Source: Chara braunii (taxonomy: Eukaryota > Streptophyta > Charophyceae > Charales > Characeae). Taken from it: a stretch of 42,473 nt of DNA. The position numbers and the translations under genes were made by a program. The notes under the pieces were generated by a model. The model made no database searches, was not told where the DNA came from, and saw nothing but the letters and a program-made list of their open reading frames with translations. Below are positions 30,756 through 38,894 of this stretch, piece after piece; within the stretch, counting starts at the first letter, position 1, and every line of letters starts with the position of its first letter. The stretch is from positions 330,359 through 372,831 of the forward strand of contig BFEA01000093.1 of NCBI GenBank assembly GCA_003427395.1, in the 5' to 3' direction.

Positions 30756-31802
30756 GCTAGGCGCTAAGTCATCCGCTCAGCACTTCATAATGTAATGTGG
30801 TGACGGGGATGGTGGGGTGAGTTGTTCGAAGAGACATTCTGATCTTGAGAGTTTTTTTGCGGCATGGTATACCTTGAGTGGGTTCTCTTGAAGGGGAAGT
30901 TCCCCTTCTTCAGCTACTGTCCTCCGTACTAGGGCGGCTCAGTTTTGTACCAGGGTCTCCTCACTTGTATTGAGCATCGACAGGGGTGCTCTCAGCCATG
31001 AGTCTCATCAAATAGAGTACTTGGGAAGACGACCATTATGCAGTTGTTCCTTTTTTTCCCCTTTTTTTGATTAAAAAATGGCAACGGCCTTGAGATATTA
31101 TTATAGAGCTGACAGGCCCCAGTTAGTTCAGAATTGTAGCATTTTAGGTCTGGACCCCACAGGAATACGGAAAAACTTTGCCGCAGAAATGTTTCCGGGA
31201 CCCCACTACCCGCGAAAGAGGTCCTGGAAAGCTATAAATTTTCCCGCAGAACCGTTTCGGGGGACCACATAGCCCGCATTTTGTGGACTGGAAGAGGACC
31301 GAATTCCCTATCCACATTGTCTGCAGCCTGGAAAAGTCCCCCGGGAGGGATTTTCTCTGCTATTTTGTGTTGACTCTGTCGAGTCTACAATGTTGAGGGG
31401 GCCAGCATCTCCAAGGTTCCCGAGTCTTGTGCCCTGGTCGGACGAGAAGGTTTCCGCTCACGGAACACGGTGGTGTGGGAAACCGCTCCACGGCCGGTCA
31501 CTCGGACAAACCACCACTTTCCTTTTTGGGATGGTGGGCAAGGACGTTTCCTATTACGGAAAATTTTGTTGTCAGTGTGCCGCAAAAGTCACTCCGCAGT
31601 GGGGTTCCTGCGGAACACTTTCCAGACTTTCCAAAAATCTTCCACCTTCTTTTGCATGGAAACGTCTTTTCCAAAGGAACTCATGTGGGGTCTGGGCCTT
31701 AGTCATCTGCTCGCAGTGTAGCATTTTAGTCATCTGCTCTCTGTGGAGTTCGAACTCAGGTCTGTATTTCGATAGTTCAGGGGGGTACCAACTAACATAG
31801 GG

Positions 31803-31891
31803 GTAATGGCCCCGGTATCTCAAAAGATTTGTAAAATTTGATATGGGACGCTGGGCCTGGTTCCCAGCACGTGTTGCTCCCCACAAATAGA
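31803..31891 (+). repeat. Retroposon 3' module with core, copy 3
   Basis: GGTAATGGCCCCGGTATCTC, an AT-rich spacer, then ATATGGGACGCTGGGCCTGG and TTCCCAGCACGTGTTGCTCC, CCACAAATAG. It matches the 3' modules at 26040 and 37255. In place of an A tail it is followed by the 14-bp tandem repeat. Confidence 0.7.
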
Positions 31892-31975
31892 TATGTAAAA
31901 TTTGATTTGTAAAATTTGATTTGTAAAATTTGATTTGTAAAATTTGATTTGTAAAATTTGATTTGTAAAATTTGA
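31892..31975 (+). repeat. Six perfect-to-near-perfect 14-bp units
   Basis: TTTGTAAAATTTGA is repeated six times (31892-31975; first unit differs by one base) and then runs into TATGGG. One unit plus TATGGG also occurs before the core (about 31826-31845), so the tail seems to have expanded from sequence at the element boundary. Confidence 0.9.
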
Positions 31976-31986
31976 TATGGGAGCTG

Positions 31987-32004
31987 TTCTGCATTTGTTC
32001 TTTT
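31987..32004 (+). repeat. Target-site duplication, left copy, of the U2 retrocopy
   Basis: TGTTCTGCATTTGTTCTT, identical over 18 bases to 32240-32257. It lies at the A-tail side (T-run on plus) of the U2 copy. Confidence 0.85.
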
Positions 32005-32013
32005 TTTTTTTTT

Positions 32014-32238
32014 CAGAAGGGCTGCGCCGCACTCTGCTGCAGTGCAATACAGAGGCAACACTGGAAGGGTCAGGCAAGCAAGCTCACCCGTATGACCCCT
32101 CCGTGGCCCAGAAAAAAAATCCGTGGCCCAGAAAAAAAACAATTTAATATTGTGTGGTCCGATTGACCACGGATCAGATATTAAACTGATCAGAACAGAT
32201 ACTACACTTGATCTTAGCCAAAAGGCCGAGAAAGGTAT
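32014..32238 (-). ncRNA. U2: U2 snRNA retrocopy (near full length, probably a pseudogene)
   Basis: The minus strand starts ATACCTTTCTCGGCCTTTTG and continues with the branch-site recognition element GTGTAGTA. Stem-loop IIa (ATCAGTTTAATATCTGAT) is intact, and stem-loop IIb GTGGTC/GACCAC around AATCG is plant-like. CAATATTAAA, an Sm-type T-run, and a stem IV CTCTG/CAGAG enclosing TATTGCAC follow. The end is GCGCAGCCCTTCTG plus an A tail. It is flanked by an 18-base direct repeat (31987-32004 and 32240-32257), the hallmark of LINE-mediated insertion. The Sm region is duplicated (32101-32140), making the copy about 225 bases instead of the usual 190-200. No plant upstream sequence element or TATA box lies before it (32258-32330), so transcription is doubtful. 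Confidence 0.9.
32101..32140 (-). repeat. 20-bp tandem duplication of the U2 Sm-site region
   Basis: Two adjacent 20-base units begin CCGTGGCCCAGAAAAAAAA on the plus strand and differ only at their last base. In RNA sense each carries a U8 run followed by CUGGGCCACGG, giving two candidate Sm sites. Confidence 0.95.
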
Positions 32239-32239
32239 A

Positions 32240-32257
32240 TGTTCTGCATTTGTTCTT
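32240..32257 (+). repeat. Target-site duplication, right copy, of the U2 retrocopy
   Basis: Exact 18-base match to 31987-32004, separated by one T from the U2 5' end. Bases 32258-32880 beyond it contain short frames but nothing I recognise. Confidence 0.85.
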
Positions 32258-32889
32258 ACTTTCACCACAAAGGCATTTTCACGGATCCTCTTTTGACATC
32301 CATCGGAAGGAAACCATCTGTCTGTCCCCGCATAGAATCACAATGGGTTGGACACTGCTGGGAGAGGGTGAGGGTACCACCCCCACGGGCCGCTTGTGTT
32401 CATACTGCTGTGTGTTTTTCGGTACGAGAGGGGTGAGCCTTTCCATCCTTCCAGTAAAAGGCCCATTGGTGTACATAGGACACATCCATATACTTACCGT
32501 ATTGTATGTTCGAGCCTATCTTCGATTGGTTGTCAGTTGATGCCTTTGTCAGGAGAATGAGGATGGCACCCTGCATGCTAGAACAGATGTGTCTTGCACT
32601 GCTAGGATGCTCTCTATTTCGCCCGTTGTCATTGGCCGGCCAAGGGCTGGGAGGCACAGTTGCTGCTCGGGCTGCGACTAGGTATATGGCCAGTAGGTCC
32701 AAGCGTGGATGCCATTGCAATGATTGCATTCATTGTCATCTAAGTTTGAACTGTCTGGTTTGGTTCCCCATCCATGGATTCATCTGTGTCATTTTCTAAA
32801 AAGGAGATTGGGCTTATCACTAATTTTTTCTTTCTCCTCATGGAGGGAAAGCATCTTGTAGGGTCTTTTGATGTGTTCAATTAATTTCA

Positions 32890-33104
32890 GCAAATGCACC
32901 AGGATTCTGTTGCAATGAGCCCGACTGCAAACAACCCCCAACCCAGCTTGCAAACGCAGAAGATGCACAGAGGTCTCACACCAAGCACCCAATACACAAA
33001 TCAGCAGCAAGAATATGAAAGCGCTCGCCAAACTTTTTATTATTATACAAACTTCTCTTCAGATACCAGTTGTTTATGGCCACTATCGCCAGGAACCTGA
33101 GCCA
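32890..33104 (+). CDS. Candidate internal exon of a Gln/Ser-rich protein
   Basis: An acceptor-like TTAATTTCAG ends at 32890. The following sequence encodes QMHQDSVAMSPTANN, QPSLQTQKMHRG and NQQQEYESARQTFYYYTNFS in one frame. A donor-like CCAG/GTAACT lies at about 33104, directly before a long CT repeat. Composition and the flanking splice-like signals suggest a real or recently lost exon. Its stop codon falls almost at the donor in this frame, so another frame or a terminal exon is possible. No domain is recognised. Confidence 0.3.
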
Positions 33105-33117
33105 GGTAACTCCCGTG

Positions 33118-33121
<4 letters not shown>

Positions 33122-33207
<86 letters not shown>
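33122..33207 (+). repeat. (CT)43 microsatellite
   Basis: Uninterrupted CT dinucleotides over about 86 bases, starting 17 bases after a candidate splice donor. It creates artefactual Leu-Ser and Arg-Glu frames. Confidence 0.98.
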
Positions 33208-33210
<3 letters not shown>

Positions 33211-33293
33211 ATCGTGTACTACTCCTTCCTGAATACACCTGGTCCTTACCCTTGCGGCTATGGCCGCCGTCGTCTTCCTGCTTAGCTACCCTA

Positions 33294-33398
33294 CCGTCTT
33301 CACCTGAATAAAACTCCCCGTCATTATCGCTGCATCTGGTCTGAAATTTGTTCCGAATACAGCTATAATGACCGGGCGTTCTGTTCGGGTGAAGACGG
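33294..33398. mobile_element. Pogo/Tc1-like MITE, diverged copy (105 bp)
   Basis: Inverted ends CCGTCTTCACCTGAATA and its complement region (...TTCGGGTGAAGACGG) enclose GTCATTATCGCTG/AGCTATAATGACC inner arms. Length and order equal those of 37901-38005. A TA precedes the left end; the right TA has mutated to TC. It encodes nothing. Confidence 0.75.
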
Positions 33399-33698
33399 TC
33401 GCTATGGTGCTGGCCGTCCTTCTTCCCCAACACTTACAAGTTGACTGCACAACCCGGTAGTCACACAAGCCCTACAGCAGAGCTTCCGCAGCATGCGAAT
33501 TGACACGTGACTCCGTGCTGCACTGTGGCAACTATAAATAGCAGCAGATGTGGAACTCACCTGACTGTTGCTGGCTTCAGACCGGTACCTATCGTCGCAG
33601 CTTGTCGGCTGCATATTGCCAGTGCTGGAACTCACCTGACTTTCTCAGGATGCTGCGCGTTTGCTTATATACCAGCGCCCCTAGCTCTCACACGAGTA

Positions 33699-33701
<3 letters not shown>

Positions 33702-33745
<44 letters not shown>
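33702..33745 (+). repeat. A44 tract
   Basis: A long pure A-run following CGAGTAGTT. Probably the tail of a plus-strand retroposon. No matching target duplication was found, so the body is undefined (somewhere in 33400-33700). Confidence 0.5.
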
Positions 33746-33747
<2 letters not shown>

Positions 33748-34122
33748 ACTTTGGATTGCAGACTTTTCTTGTTGGGTACCAGGCTTACGACTGCTAAGTA
33801 CTGAACTGTCGGACCCTACGGACTTAGGACGCTTCAAATTCTAGACCCCACCGGACTCCTAGGACCCTATAGCTGGGACCTACCGGGACCAGCTGGGACT
33901 GGGCCAAGATGGGACTCTGGGAACGGGACTTGAAACTCTGGGGCACAGCGTGAAATCCTTTCACTGTTCTCTAAGTGAGTTGTGTAAGCTATCAGTGCCC
34001 CTTCCATATTTGCTGTATGAACTGAACCTGCAGTTTCCTGAATTAGGACCTCCAGCCAGGACTGATCTATGAGGACCGCAGGTTGCACGTGGTCGGATGT
34101 TCTTTGTACTACAAACTGCATT

Positions 34123-34140
34123 GAATTGTTTTGCTGTTTG
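34123..34140 (+). repeat. Target-site duplication, left copy, of retroposon 2
   Basis: GAATTGTTTTGCTGTTTG, matching 37411-37428 with one difference (T versus C). Confidence 0.8.
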
Positions 34141-34155
34141 GGGAATCCAGCCCGA

Positions 34156-34189
34156 GGCGGCGGAGCGCTACCGGGGGCGCTCCGCCGCC
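34156..34189 (+). repeat. Perfect 13-bp GC hairpin at the retroposon 5' end
   Basis: GGCGGCGGAGCGC (34156-34168) and GCGCTCCGCCGCC (34177-34189) around the 8-base loop TACCGGGG. It lies 15 bases inside the element's 5' boundary. Confidence 0.9.
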
Positions 34190-35166
34190 CGGCATTTGGA
34201 CGCGACGGCAGGCCTCGCGGAGAGGGCAGGAACGAGGAGCGGCGGGAGCGCTGCGATGGCAAGGTTGATGTGAGGAGGAGGTGGGAATGGGATCATGGGG
34301 TTATGGAGGAGCGTGTCTGGACGTCGTTGGGTAGCGCATCTCACACTAAGGTCTTGGTGGAGAGGAGGAGCACTGTGGGAGGGAGAGGAGGTAAGTAGGG
34401 TTTCACGGGTTGGAGCGAGAGGGCTACTAGGAAGTAGGGGGAGGAGGAATGAGGGAGAAAAGTCTCCTATAGGTGATGACGTCCGCAACGAGGACACCCC
34501 CTCATCTCTTCGGGCTACCTGCGAGGGGCGGCTGGCAGGCCCAGCGGTTTAGTCTCGCGACGTGGTTTGGTATGCTGTGACGGCAACCCTAGCTGCGGTC
34601 CTACTATCATCATCGTTCGGTCTATTTGGTTGGTTGAATGGTTGTCAATCACAGGCGGCCGAGTTGCTTGAGAAGCCGATGAAGCGAAGAGGTGAGGTTT
34701 GGAGAGAGGGGGGGTGCATTTAGGGATGTTAAGGGTAAGTTGTTTTTCCTCTTCAGTTTGGCCTTGATGGATTCTTAACGACGAGATTCTTAGATAGTGT
34801 TTGTCGGTCTCGATATCTGTTTCTTGATATGTTACGCACGTACAACTATTATTCCTGATTTTGTAGTTCTTAATTTTTTTCTGGATATGGAATTCTTGAT
34901 TTTGCATTGCTTGTTTGATCCTTCTATGTCGATTCATCCACTGATGATGATCCAATAGTGGTGCCATCGGTTTATCCTTTTGACGTTGTAATCCTTGTTA
35001 TTCATATGATATTTTTTTCTGATATTTTTTTCTGATTAGCATTTTCCCGATTTACGGTCTGAGCGTTTTTCTGAACCCTATGTTCTGGAAAACAGAGTCG
35101 AAAGTCCGGATGGACATCAAAATCGTTTCTCTATTGCGTTTTTCCTATTTGGATTTCTAAAGACAT

Positions 35167-35348
35167 TCAACCTATATTCGATCTGAGCGATTTTCTTTTT
35201 CCCAATCTTTGTATCTTGATGGATTTTTCTGATTTCAAGAGTAGTTAGTTTTTACTCAACCTATATTCGATCTGAGCGATTTTTCTTTTTCCCGATCTCA
35301 TTTGTATCTCGATGGATTTTTCTGATTTCAATGGTAATTAGCTTTTAC
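35167..35348 (+). repeat. 89-bp tandem duplication
   Basis: Units starting TCAACCTATATTCGATCTGA at 35167 and 35256, ending TTAGYTTTTACT. A further diverged relative of the GGTCTGAGCG...TTTTTCC block precedes them near 35055. Confidence 0.9.
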
Positions 35349-37254
35349 TTAGTAATGAGTCCTGGTGCCTTTTTCTGGTTTTGTCGACATTTTTTAATTT
35401 GCTTTGGGGGTATGGAAACTTGAGGCTCAACGTGATCTTTGTTGGGTTTGGGCTCATAAGTATTGATCGGGGTTATTTTCTCAGGTTTCGAGCTTCTCCC
35501 TGCGAGGGCTACACAAGGTGGGAGGTGTTGTCCTTGAGAGGGTGGGGGCGGTATTGTGGGATTGTCCTTTTTCTGGGCCGTGCTGATTTTCGGGTCGGAT
35601 CAGAGGGGACAAGGGGTGCTGAATATAGCAAGTTGAGAGGAGAGAGGGCTGTTTCACTGGGAGGGGGTGGGACAGGAGGAAAGGGGGAATTCCAGCTCTG
35701 CCCTAGGAGTCCGGTGCAGAGTTTCAAGTCCCGTTCCCAGAGTCCCATCTTGGCCCCAGTTCAGAACAGAGTCCCATCTTGGCCCAGGCTGCTCAGGGAG
35801 CGGGAATGGTCGTTTAGGGGGCTGTTCTGAACTGGGGCCGGTGTGGTGAGGGGGCACCTTCCGGCGGAGGCGGTGTAAGTACAGAGGGATGTTTTTGAGG
35901 GAGGAGTAATCATCGTTTTTTTATTGAGAGTCCCTTATGAATGGTTGAGCCTCGAATGGACATCGGAGCCACCACAGGACGAGGGGGTATTTTTCCCTCC
36001 CTTCCTCTGGTTTCATGGAGGCAGAAGGGGTTTCTCTGTCTTGGACTGGGTCAAAATTCATTAAAGGAGGGCAGGGGGGGGGTTAAAACTGTAGGATGGA
36101 ATCTAGTCAAGAGGCCTTTAATAGAGGAATGACTGTTAGGCAAGTAGGTCAGAAGCGAGGCTGGGACGACATAGGCCGGTGCTGGAGCTTTGGCTCTGTG
36201 ACCTGGGGGGGAGCTTGAGGGTTGTGGAGTTATGCTGAGGGTGGAAGGCATAACCAGATCATTCGACGAAGTGGGCGCCGGGGTATTAACCCTGTAACCT
36301 GCTTAGGGGCTTGCCGTTAAGGGTAGTGTCGAGGGAGGAAGGCACTTCCTGTCCGTCAGAACTAGGTTGGTCAGTACTGGGGAAGGTTGCGGTGCCCTGT
36401 TACCCTAGCATGAAGGGGGTATGAGATCAAGTGAGTGCTGGTACGAGGACTGAAAGCCTGGACAGACTTTCCGTCTGTTGAGGGGGGGATTCTGGATTAT
36501 AGGCTGTTTTCAGTTTTGACTCCCCGTTCATGTAGTTTTCCATGCCGTCCTAAAATTTCTTTTGTTCTTAGTTTGGGGGTAAAAAATGTTTCAGGACTCT
36601 GGGGACTTCTAGCATCCTCTCTTAGGTGGCTTCGATGCTGTTGCACTCGGTGATCTGCGGCTGTTCGATGCCAGAACGACGCTGGCCGGTGCTGGGGTGT
36701 TGCCCTGTAACCTGCTGATGCAGGGGCGTGAGGCCTGGTAGAGAGATCTGGGGATGCTTTGGGGTGGGCATTCCACGGGACAACCAATGACTGCTGCTGG
36801 GACGATGCTGGTCGGAGCTGGGGTGAGTTGCGTTGCCCTGTAACTCAGCAAGATGTGGGGGTATGAGACCTGGAAGAGCTCGGCAGGGAGTAAGACAGTG
36901 TTGGAGAGCTTTGGAAGGGTTTGCTAGTGATTTCCAGGGTTTGGAGCATCCTTGATCTATTCTCACGCTTCTCGAATTACAGTAACTGTTTTCAGATGAT
37001 TTGCATATGTCCTGTTTTTTCTCAATGAGGTTAGTGGGTGAAGTAGATGGTCGGATACCAAGCGTCCTACTAGTGAGGGGGCTAGCTCGTAGGACGGAAA
37101 TAGGGTACAGCAACAGCGGAGATGGTGGCTCTGCTGCAGTAAGATTTGCCGGAGTGTGGTGAAGAGGACTGATGGGGGGGGTTGAGTCTTTTTCTGATTC
37201 TTGCTCAATCTTGAAGACTGATGTAGTAATTGCCAAGTAGCTCTAATTCTTTTT

Positions 37255-37410
37255 AGCCAAAGCCGGGTGGCCCCGATACCTCAAATGCTCAAATTTCTAT
37301 GTAAATTTCCATATGGGACGCTGGGCCCGGTTCCCAGCACGTGGTGCTCCCCACGAATAGATTGGAGCTTTGTTCCCAGTAAAACAAAAAAAAAAAAAGA
37401 AAAAAAAAAA
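37255..37410 (+). repeat. Retroposon 3' module with 45-bp core, copy 4
   Basis: TAGCCAAAGCCGGGTGGCCC, an AT-rich spacer, ATATGGGACGCTGGGCCCGG, TTCCCAGCACGTGGTGCTCC and CCACGAATAGATTGGAGC, then the A-rich tail. A GTG replaces the GTGC of the ACGTGC palindrome seen at 26128. Confidence 0.8.
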
Positions 37411-37428
37411 GAACTGTTTTGCTGTTTG
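37411..37428 (+). repeat. Target-site duplication, right copy, of retroposon 2
   Basis: GAACTGTTTTGCTGTTTG directly after the A tail; see 34123-34140. The segment GATCTATGAGGACCGCAGG also occurs on both sides (near 34064 and 37513), reflecting an older duplication of the flank. Confidence 0.8.
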
Positions 37429-37686
37429 TTGAACTTTGTTCTTGATTACAGGATTTCTCACCCTGTTCTTCAAGTTGATTACAGAATCTCTCACCCTGTT
37501 CTTGATTACATTGATCTATGAGGACCGCAGGATACGATCGTTAACAATTGCTATTAGCATGTGGCCAACTTTTACCCACTCTCGATGTCAGATGGTTGAT
37601 GCTCTGAATTAATTAGCTCTCTCACCCTGTTATTTTTCAGGATCAGTTTTTAAGCTTTTTCCCAGTGGACCGATGATGGTATGCGA

Positions 37687-37920
37687 TCATGCAATGAGAT
37701 GGCTCCTTGGGGAGATTGTATTTAGCAGTACCCACTCTGTCAGCTGTTTGAGCTCTGCCCTTGCCTTTGTGTCTGCTGTACTGGGCTGGACTTTAGTTGG
37801 ATTGGGCTTTGCTGGAGGGGTTTCAGAGGAGTCAGACGACATATCTTCCTCATTTCCTGGGGAGGCTTGCGGCGAGGCTCCCACATCCTCCTCCATACTA
37901 CAGTCTTCCCCCGAATACAA
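37687..37920 (-). CDS. Acidic, Ser/Pro-rich open frame
   Basis: The minus frame encodes MEEDVGASPQASPGNEEDMS, then SETPPAKPNPTKVQPSTADT and a short helical AELKQLTEW. It ends at TAG near 37687. The upstream side is interrupted by the 105-bp MITE. It lies on the same strand as the possible C48-like fragment at 38134-38391 and may be part of the same broken gene. No domain is recognised. Confidence 0.25.
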   Translation of the reverse strand: MYSGEDCSMEEDVGASPQASPGNEEDMSSDSSETPPAKPNPTKVQPSTADTKARAELKQLTEWVLLNTISPRSHLIA

Positions 37921-38005
37921 TGTACGGTCATTATAGCTGAATTTGGTGTATCTTTCAGTCTAAATTCAGCTATAATGACCGTACGTTGTATTCGGGGGAC
38001 GACTG
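37901..38005. mobile_element. Pogo/Tc1-like MITE (105 bp) with TA target duplication
   Basis: Starts CAGTCTTCCCCCGAATACAA and ends with the near-perfect inverse ...TTGTATTCGGGGGACGACTG. The arms of about 44 bases continue through GTACGGTCATTATAGCTGAA to a 17-base loop. TA is present at 37899-37900 and 38006-38007. CAG termini with TA duplication are characteristic of the Tc1/mariner/pogo group. The near identity of the arms suggests a fairly recent insertion. Confidence 0.85.
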
Positions 38006-38160
38006 TAGCCTACTTTTCCTGGTTTTCCTGGCTTTGCTCCATCGCTGCTGCTTTCGTGTTGTGATCCTCTTCCATCTCTGTAGCCTATTTGTTCTGCCTT
38101 TCTTGACTTTGCTCCATCGCTGCTTCTTCCGTGTTATGCTCCTGATTCATTGCTGTTGGT
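38006..38160. repeat. 78-bp tandem duplication
   Basis: GTAGCCTA begins both units (about 38006 and 38084), which share CTTTGCTCCATCGCTGCT and CGTGTT. In one minus frame the unit encodes a 26-residue repeat containing AAMEQSQE, so the duplication preserves frame. Confidence 0.75.
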
Positions 38161-38391
38161 AATCCGGTGGACAATCCCGTCACTGTATCTGTTGATTGCA
38201 TCATCCGTAAGGCCACCCCCTGTTCTGAGAGCAACAAGCCTTGTTTCCACTGCCCTTGCTGTCCGTACATGTCGTGCAGGTATTGCAGGTATTGCTGTTA
38301 GGATGTCGTGCTGTATTGGCAGACATTCATTTCTTGGCAGATTCACTTGAGCCAACAAGCTCGACTGTAGAGCCTGAGGGAGCTGTGACAT
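38134..38391 (-). CDS. Possible C48 (Ulp1-like) protease N-terminal fragment
   Basis: The 85-codon frame contains VALRTGGGLTDDAINRYSDG. This resembles the entry block of Ulp1/SENP-type cysteine proteases (L..G.WL.D..IN.Y), although the usual tryptophan reads as glycine. No catalytic His, Asp or Cys block is found downstream on the minus strand, where the 78-bp repeats and the MITE follow. Such protease genes are common both as host deSUMOylases and as passengers in plant DNA transposons. The match is short and could be fortuitous. Confidence 0.3.
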   Translation of the reverse strand: MSQLPQALQSSLLAQVNLPRNECLPIQHDILTAIPAIPARHVRTARAVETRLVALRTGGGLTDDAINRYSDGIVHRITNSNESGA

Positions 38392-38449
38392 TCATTGCAA
38401 GTTCACTGGGATCAGTACCTCTGCACAGGGAGCACACAGCAGCTGTTGT

Positions 38450-38575
38450 CAGGACTGTAGCTGGCATTGGAAGTTCAACTGTCGTTCTTCACTGTGCTCC
38501 TGAGCCTACTTACTGTCTGCTAGGCTGGCATTGGAAGTTTGACTGTCCTTCTTCAGGTCCTTCCCTTCCATCAGA
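38450..38575. repeat. Approximately 65-bp tandem duplication
   Basis: GGCTGGCATTGGAAGTTYRACTGTC recurs at about 38460 and 38524, each followed by a CTTCTTCA-like block. Confidence 0.7.
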
Positions 38576-38894
38576 GCAGGGGAGGGGGAATAAGTTCTCC
38601 AGTCCTTTCTTTTTTCTTTTTTTTTTGTTTTGTTTTTGAGGTAAACATCGTTTGCGGTACCCTACTTTAGGAGTTGATAGAATCAGAGAATTGGCATATT
38701 TTTCATTTTTGCGTTTCGCCTCTACACTTGATGAATAACTTTGTCGGCTCGTGTGGATCGATTGGCAAGAACCATTTTTTTTCAACCATAAAAAAAACTC
38801 AATCGCCCTGAACTGATACACTAAGATCCATTTTTGCGTTCCGACCTGACACTCCAATCCCCTTTCCTAAAATCCTTGGCACACCCCCTTTTCC

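Larger units (their letters stand above)
34141..37410 (+). mobile_element. Large A-tailed retroposon, copy 2 (3.3 kb)
   Basis: Flanked by an 18-base direct repeat (34123-34140 and 37411-37428, one mismatch) and ending in an A-rich tail (37381-37410). It begins with a GC-rich hairpin (34156-34189), then GC-rich sequence and a T-rich zone with an 89-bp tandem duplication (35167-35348). A G-rich zone and approximately 110-bp repeats (36150-36880) follow, then the 3' module TAGCCAAAGCCGGG...core. Layout and 3' end match copy 1 at 23821-26208. No RT or endonuclease is encoded; the longest frames (204 codons, 37236-36622 minus) follow the repeats and have no domain. It was presumably mobilised by a LINE acting in trans. 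Confidence 0.75.

Noticed and set aside
33119-33433. 104-codon minus frame of repeated Arg-Glu and plus frames of Leu-Ser
   Set aside because: These are translations of the (CT)43 microsatellite.
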